Origin: Desulfobulbaceae bacterium
GTDB taxonomy: Bacteria; Desulfobacterota; Desulfobulbia; Desulfobulbales; BM004
Assembly (NCBI GenBank): GCA_002868955.1
Contig: PKTW01000056.1
Location: 1 to 33,751 of the forward strand
DNA length: 33,751 nt
Direction of reading: 5' to 3'
Positions 31,620 through 33,751 of this stretch are shown here, in pieces; the first letter of the stretch is position 1, and each line of letters begins with the position of its first letter. The translations under genes and the position numbers were made by a program. The notes below the pieces were generated by a model that was given only the letters and a program-made list of their open reading frames with translations, searched no databases and was not told where the DNA came from.

Positions 31620-31943
31620 TTATAAAAGGGCCCGCATTATCAGGATAAAGAAAATGAGAAGTGGGATATAGTAGGTTAACGCCCCGATAAGCACCCGTTT
31701 TTTCTCATTCTGGAACAGGTCCTTTCTGTTGAGGATGATCCGGATATAATTGCGCACCCAGAAAGGCACAGCATCCTGCCCGAGAAAATCGACAAAATAC
31801 GGTTCAATCCTTTTTTCCGAAGGTTTTTCATTGTACCAGGCCTGCCAGGCATCGCAAAAAACCTGGAACTCGCTTACTCCGAGCCAGACGGCTGCCATGT
31901 GGACCTGCTGAATGTCTGTCGGCTTGCTTTTTGTAAACAGCAT
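31620..31943 (-). CDS. Small C-terminally anchored protein of unknown function
   Basis: 107 residues. The first 80 are soluble and aromatic-rich (VWLGVSEFQVFCDAWQAWY, then PFWVRNYIRIIL), and residues about 88-105 are one membrane segment (LTYYIPLLIFFILIMRALL), which makes it a tail-anchored-like protein. The ATG at 31943 has GGAAGGAAAG upstream, a good site. It converges on the MFS gene with 17 bases between stops. I do not recognise the family. Confidence 0.75.
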   Translation of the reverse strand: MLFTKSKPTDIQQVHMAAVWLGVSEFQVFCDAWQAWYNEKPSEKRIEPYFVDFLGQDAVPFWVRNYIRIILNRKDLFQNEKKRVLIGALTYYIPLLIFFILIMRALL

Positions 31944-32074
31944 TGTCTTTCCTTCCTGAAGAACGTTTTCTTGTACATCAAATATAACAACAAAAAAGGG
32001 CGTAGGCCATGAAGTTTTGCTTTATTAAGTTCTATTGCAATATGGCAGCTGGAAAGGGTACGTTTGATTTAATG

Positions 32075-32126
32075 TTGACAAACCGGGTTCAATAGTTACA
32101 TTAATTTTAATTGATAATTGTTCTCA
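32075..32126 (+). promoter_or_regulatory. Promoter with Fur-box-like operator before rubredoxin
   Basis: TTGACA at 32075-32080 and TACATT at 32097-32102 (16-base spacer) form a sigma-70-like promoter. TGATAATTGTTCTCA at 32112-32126 matches the 7-1-7 Fur box (TGATAAT-n-ATTATCA) at 12 of 14 arm positions and would cover the transcription start. Iron- or peroxide-responsive control (Fur/PerR family) is inferred. Confidence 0.5.
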
Positions 32127-32174
32127 ATAAACATGCAGGTGTGCGATTTATAAAAAACAGTAATGGAGGAAATT

Positions 32175-32333
32175 ATGGCAAAATACGAATGTCCCTGTGG
32201 CTATGTCTATGATCCGGCTGAAGGCGATTACGAGAATGGAGTTGAGCCGGGTACTGCTTTCGAAGACCTGCCCGCAGATTGGGTCTGCCCCAAGTGCGGT
32301 GCTGAAAAGGAATACTTTGAAAAGATGGATTGA
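32175..32333 (+). CDS. Rubredoxin
   Basis: 52 residues, [18 protein letters not shown] through [20 protein letters not shown]. The size, the acidic body and the second ligand pair VCPKCG are standard for rubredoxin, a small Fe(Cys)4 electron carrier in the cytosol. It typically donates to oxygen- or peroxide-reducing enzymes in anaerobes. The first ligand pair reads C-P-C-G (Cys6 and Cys8) rather than the usual C-x-x-C-G, a one-residue contraction. The start follows GGAGG. It is a single-gene unit between the Fur-box-like promoter and a strong terminator. Confidence 0.93.
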   Translation: MAKYECPCGYVYDPAEGDYENGVEPGTAFEDLPADWVCPKCGAEKEYFEKMD

Positions 32334-32366
32334 TATTATTCAAAAAGCAGATTGAAACTTCAATGC

Positions 32367-32399
32367 AAAGGCAGGGCCCAAAAGGCTCTGCCTTTTTTT
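32367..32399 (+). terminator. Intrinsic terminator after rubredoxin
   Basis: AAAGGCAGGGCC pairs with GGCTCTGCCTTT (one G-U) around a five-base loop and is followed by seven T's in all. It lies 33 bases after the rubredoxin stop. Confidence 0.88.
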
Positions 32400-32649
32400 G
32401 TAATACAGGGGATAAAAATAACCCTCCTGTGAAATTGCCTGACTGGTATTTTTAGCCCTTTTGATCCCATCCCTGCTCTGCATTTTCCATCCATATTGCC
32501 AGTTTCTCCTGGCAGAATGCTGTCAATTTTTTTCATTGAAAATAAATAGTTATATGCATTACAAGGGTACATACACGTGTGCATGTACCTGTTCTCTGAG
32601 AAAATAAAAACACAACTAAGCTTAGCGGCAACCTACGGAGGAGAAAACA
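32400..32649. other. Intergenic region before the secreted protein gene
   Basis: Apart from the palindrome at 32566-32589 and the ribosome site ACGGAGGAG just before 32650, I see no gene. The open frames here are short and lack ribosome sites. Confidence 0.4.
32566..32589. promoter_or_regulatory. 24-base palindrome, candidate operator
   Basis: GGTACATACAC-gt-GTGCATGTACC: two 11-base arms that match at ten positions, about 60 bases before the secreted protein gene. The symmetry and position fit a binding site of a dimeric regulator. It has no T-run, so a terminator is unlikely. Confidence 0.4.
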
Positions 32650-33402
32650 ATGAAAACGCAAAAAAAGATTATATTTGCAGCAGCATTGTTGCTGCTGGTA
32701 TCCAGCAATGGCTGGGGAGGCGAAAAGGCAAAGCTCGGACCCTGCGTGCGCCAGTGTGTACAGGCGTTCAACCCTTCCCTGGCTGATTCAGGAGCTGATG
32801 AGTTCATGGCCGAAGATTTCAGGGGCAGGGATTGCGTACGGCTGTGCAATGAAAATCTCTACCAGGGTGAGTGTTATCCCTCGGCTGACGCCTGCTGTAA
32901 TCCCGACTACCTTGATACTGACCCTGACTGCCAGGGTGAGCCGCCCCCTGATCCACCGGATCCTCCGGGTAACGGGCTGCCTCCTGATCCCGGCGAGGCC
33001 GGCAAGGCAACCCTTGAAGGCATTGACTCGGACGGGGATGGAATGCGCGACGATATCCAGCGCTATATTGCACTGACCTACCCTGATTCACAAAAAACCA
33101 GGGCTGCCCTGCGACAATTTACCCTTGCCCTGGATATGTCTATCCTGGAAAGTCCCGATGAGGCGAGCGCTCTCAACAATACTGAAGATATTCACAGAGC
33201 GAGTGAATGTTTATGGTACATCCATTCCGAGCTCTCCATTAAAATGTCAGATTTATTAATGTCTGAGTACTTAAACACTGTGGAACGAAGCCGGGCTTAC
33301 CTTGAATATAATAATAAGCTGGGCGGCCATGTCTTTGGCGGCAAAGATTTTGATGAATACAAGACATCCTGCACCTTTGACCCTGATGCAATGGAGGACT
33401 GA
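32650..33402 (+). CDS. Secreted cysteine-rich protein with Ca-binding-like motif
   Basis: 250 residues. A signal peptide (KKIIFAAALLLLVSSNGWG) is followed by a Cys-rich region of about 80 residues (PCVRQCVQAF, DCVRLCNENL, GECYPSADACCNP). Then comes a Pro/Asp/Gly linker (GEPPPDPPDPPGNG), the motif GIDSDGDGMRDDIQRY (a thrombospondin type 3/EF-hand-like loop), and a helical C-terminal domain with two more cysteines. The DxDxDGxxD loop suggests Ca2+ binding outside the cytosol. No catalytic domain is visible. The next gene starts three bases after its stop, so the two form an operon. Function unknown. Confidence 0.8.
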   Translation: MKTQKKIIFAAALLLLVSSNGWGGEKAKLGPCVRQCVQAFNPSLADSGADEFMAEDFRGRDCVRLCNENLYQGECYPSADACCNPDYLDTDPDCQGEPPPDPPDPPGNGLPPDPGEAGKATLEGIDSDGDGMRDDIQRYIALTYPDSQKTRAALRQFTLALDMSILESPDEASALNNTEDIHRASECLWYIHSELSIKMSDLLMSEYLNTVERSRAYLEYNNKLGGHVFGGKDFDEYKTSCTFDPDAMED

Positions 33403-33404
33403 GA

Positions 33405-33751
33405 ATGAAAAAACCTATTTGCCTTATGCTTTTGTGCCTGCTTGGAGTCCTGCTGCTGACTGAAACGAGTGCAGCCTCCATTTGCGACACTAAGGAAACT
33501 GTTGTCTATTTTGGAAATGGCATCAAAACAACCGAGGATGGTGCATATGATTCTCGAAATATTCTGAAAGAACAATTACAAGTGGTTTTGCCGGTTGAAG
33601 AATACGAACTGTTGGATTTTAAGTTAGCATACAATGGGACGCACGGCCTGCCCCTTGACCTGCTTGAATCCACCGTTCAAGTTCTGGCCGGCAATACAAG
33701 CAGGTTTTGGCGTCTTTTCTGGGGGCTTGAAATCATGCCCGACTGGTTTGC
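33405..33751 (+). CDS. Secreted protein, N-terminal part (runs off the right edge)
   Basis: 115 codons visible. It starts at ATG 33405 after GGAGGACTGAGA, with a signal peptide (KKPICLMLLCLLGVLLLTE, cleavage about SAA-SI). The mature part begins ICDTKETVVYFGNGIKTTED and contains RNILKEQLQVVLPVEEYELL, which reads like the front of an alpha/beta protein. I cannot name a family. It overlaps the reading direction of, and probably shares a transcript with, the Ca-motif protein upstream. The C-terminus is missing from the window. Confidence 0.8.
   Translation, partial: MKKPICLMLLCLLGVLLLTETSAASICDTKETVVYFGNGIKTTEDGAYDSRNILKEQLQVVLPVEEYELLDFKLAYNGTHGLPLDLLESTVQVLAGNTSRFWRLFWGLEIMPDWF

Overview
The window looks like a chromosomal segment of an anaerobic, Sec-decoding Gram-negative bacterium, most likely a Desulfobacterota (Desulfobulbales-like) sulfur/sulfate metaboliser. 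The pointers are a b558-type succinate dehydrogenase/fumarate reductase, rubredoxin, a DsrE-like protein, a haem-motif lipoprotein, a DUF481 outer-membrane barrel, and two loci with in-frame UGA codons, each UGA followed by an fdhF-like SECIS hairpin. The lineage is inferred from gene content and protein style only.

Layout. 1-98: 3' tail of an IS3-like element cut by the window edge. 0.1-5.8 kb: a PflX-like radical SAM protein, divergent from sdhCAB, then an AEC permease. 6-9.3 kb: a DUF6498 membrane protein converging on a minus-strand group made of DUF177/YceD, an ATP-grasp protein, a free-standing archaeal-type ThrRS editing domain and a selenocysteine peroxiredoxin-like protein (Sec at UGA 9011-9013). 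9.5-13 kb: PilZ-like, HIT, Old Yellow Enzyme and DUF481 genes. 13-17 kb: two very small minus-strand genes, an M48 protease with a TerB-like tail plus LemA, and a CxxCH lipoprotein. 17.2-23 kb: DsrE-like, an EEP nuclease/phosphatase, a large ACP-acyl-AMP ligase-acyltransferase fusion, a hotdog thioesterase and a PrmA-like methyltransferase.

The most notable system is at 23.2-25.1 kb on the minus strand. A 70-residue precursor (sbtA) is read only if two UGA codons are decoded as selenocysteine, both in the context U-S-G. It lies directly upstream of a radical SAM/SPASM maturase (sbtM). This is a selenocysteine-containing RiPP ('selenobiotic') locus. Each UGA has its own hairpin with a GGU(C) apical loop, 18-21 nt downstream. 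The true stop (UAG) sits at the foot of the second hairpin, and a strong terminator-like hairpin separates precursor and maturase.

26-28.6 kb is a run of small genes (alpha/beta hydrolase, secreted protein, PilZ, unknown cytosolic protein, BFD-like [2Fe-2S] protein, RcnB-like lipoprotein) interleaved with copies of a palindromic 50-90 bp repeat with about 27-bp terminal inverted repeats. One more copy is at 8.1 kb. In two places the repeat abuts or supplies the apparent start of a gene. 29-33.75 kb: class I fructose-1,6-bisphosphatase, an MFS transporter, a small membrane protein, rubredoxin behind a promoter with a Fur-box-like palindrome, a secreted Ca-motif protein, and a second secreted protein running off the right edge.

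Transcription units are short, and several are closed by clear intrinsic terminators. No tRNA, rRNA or CRISPR array was seen.
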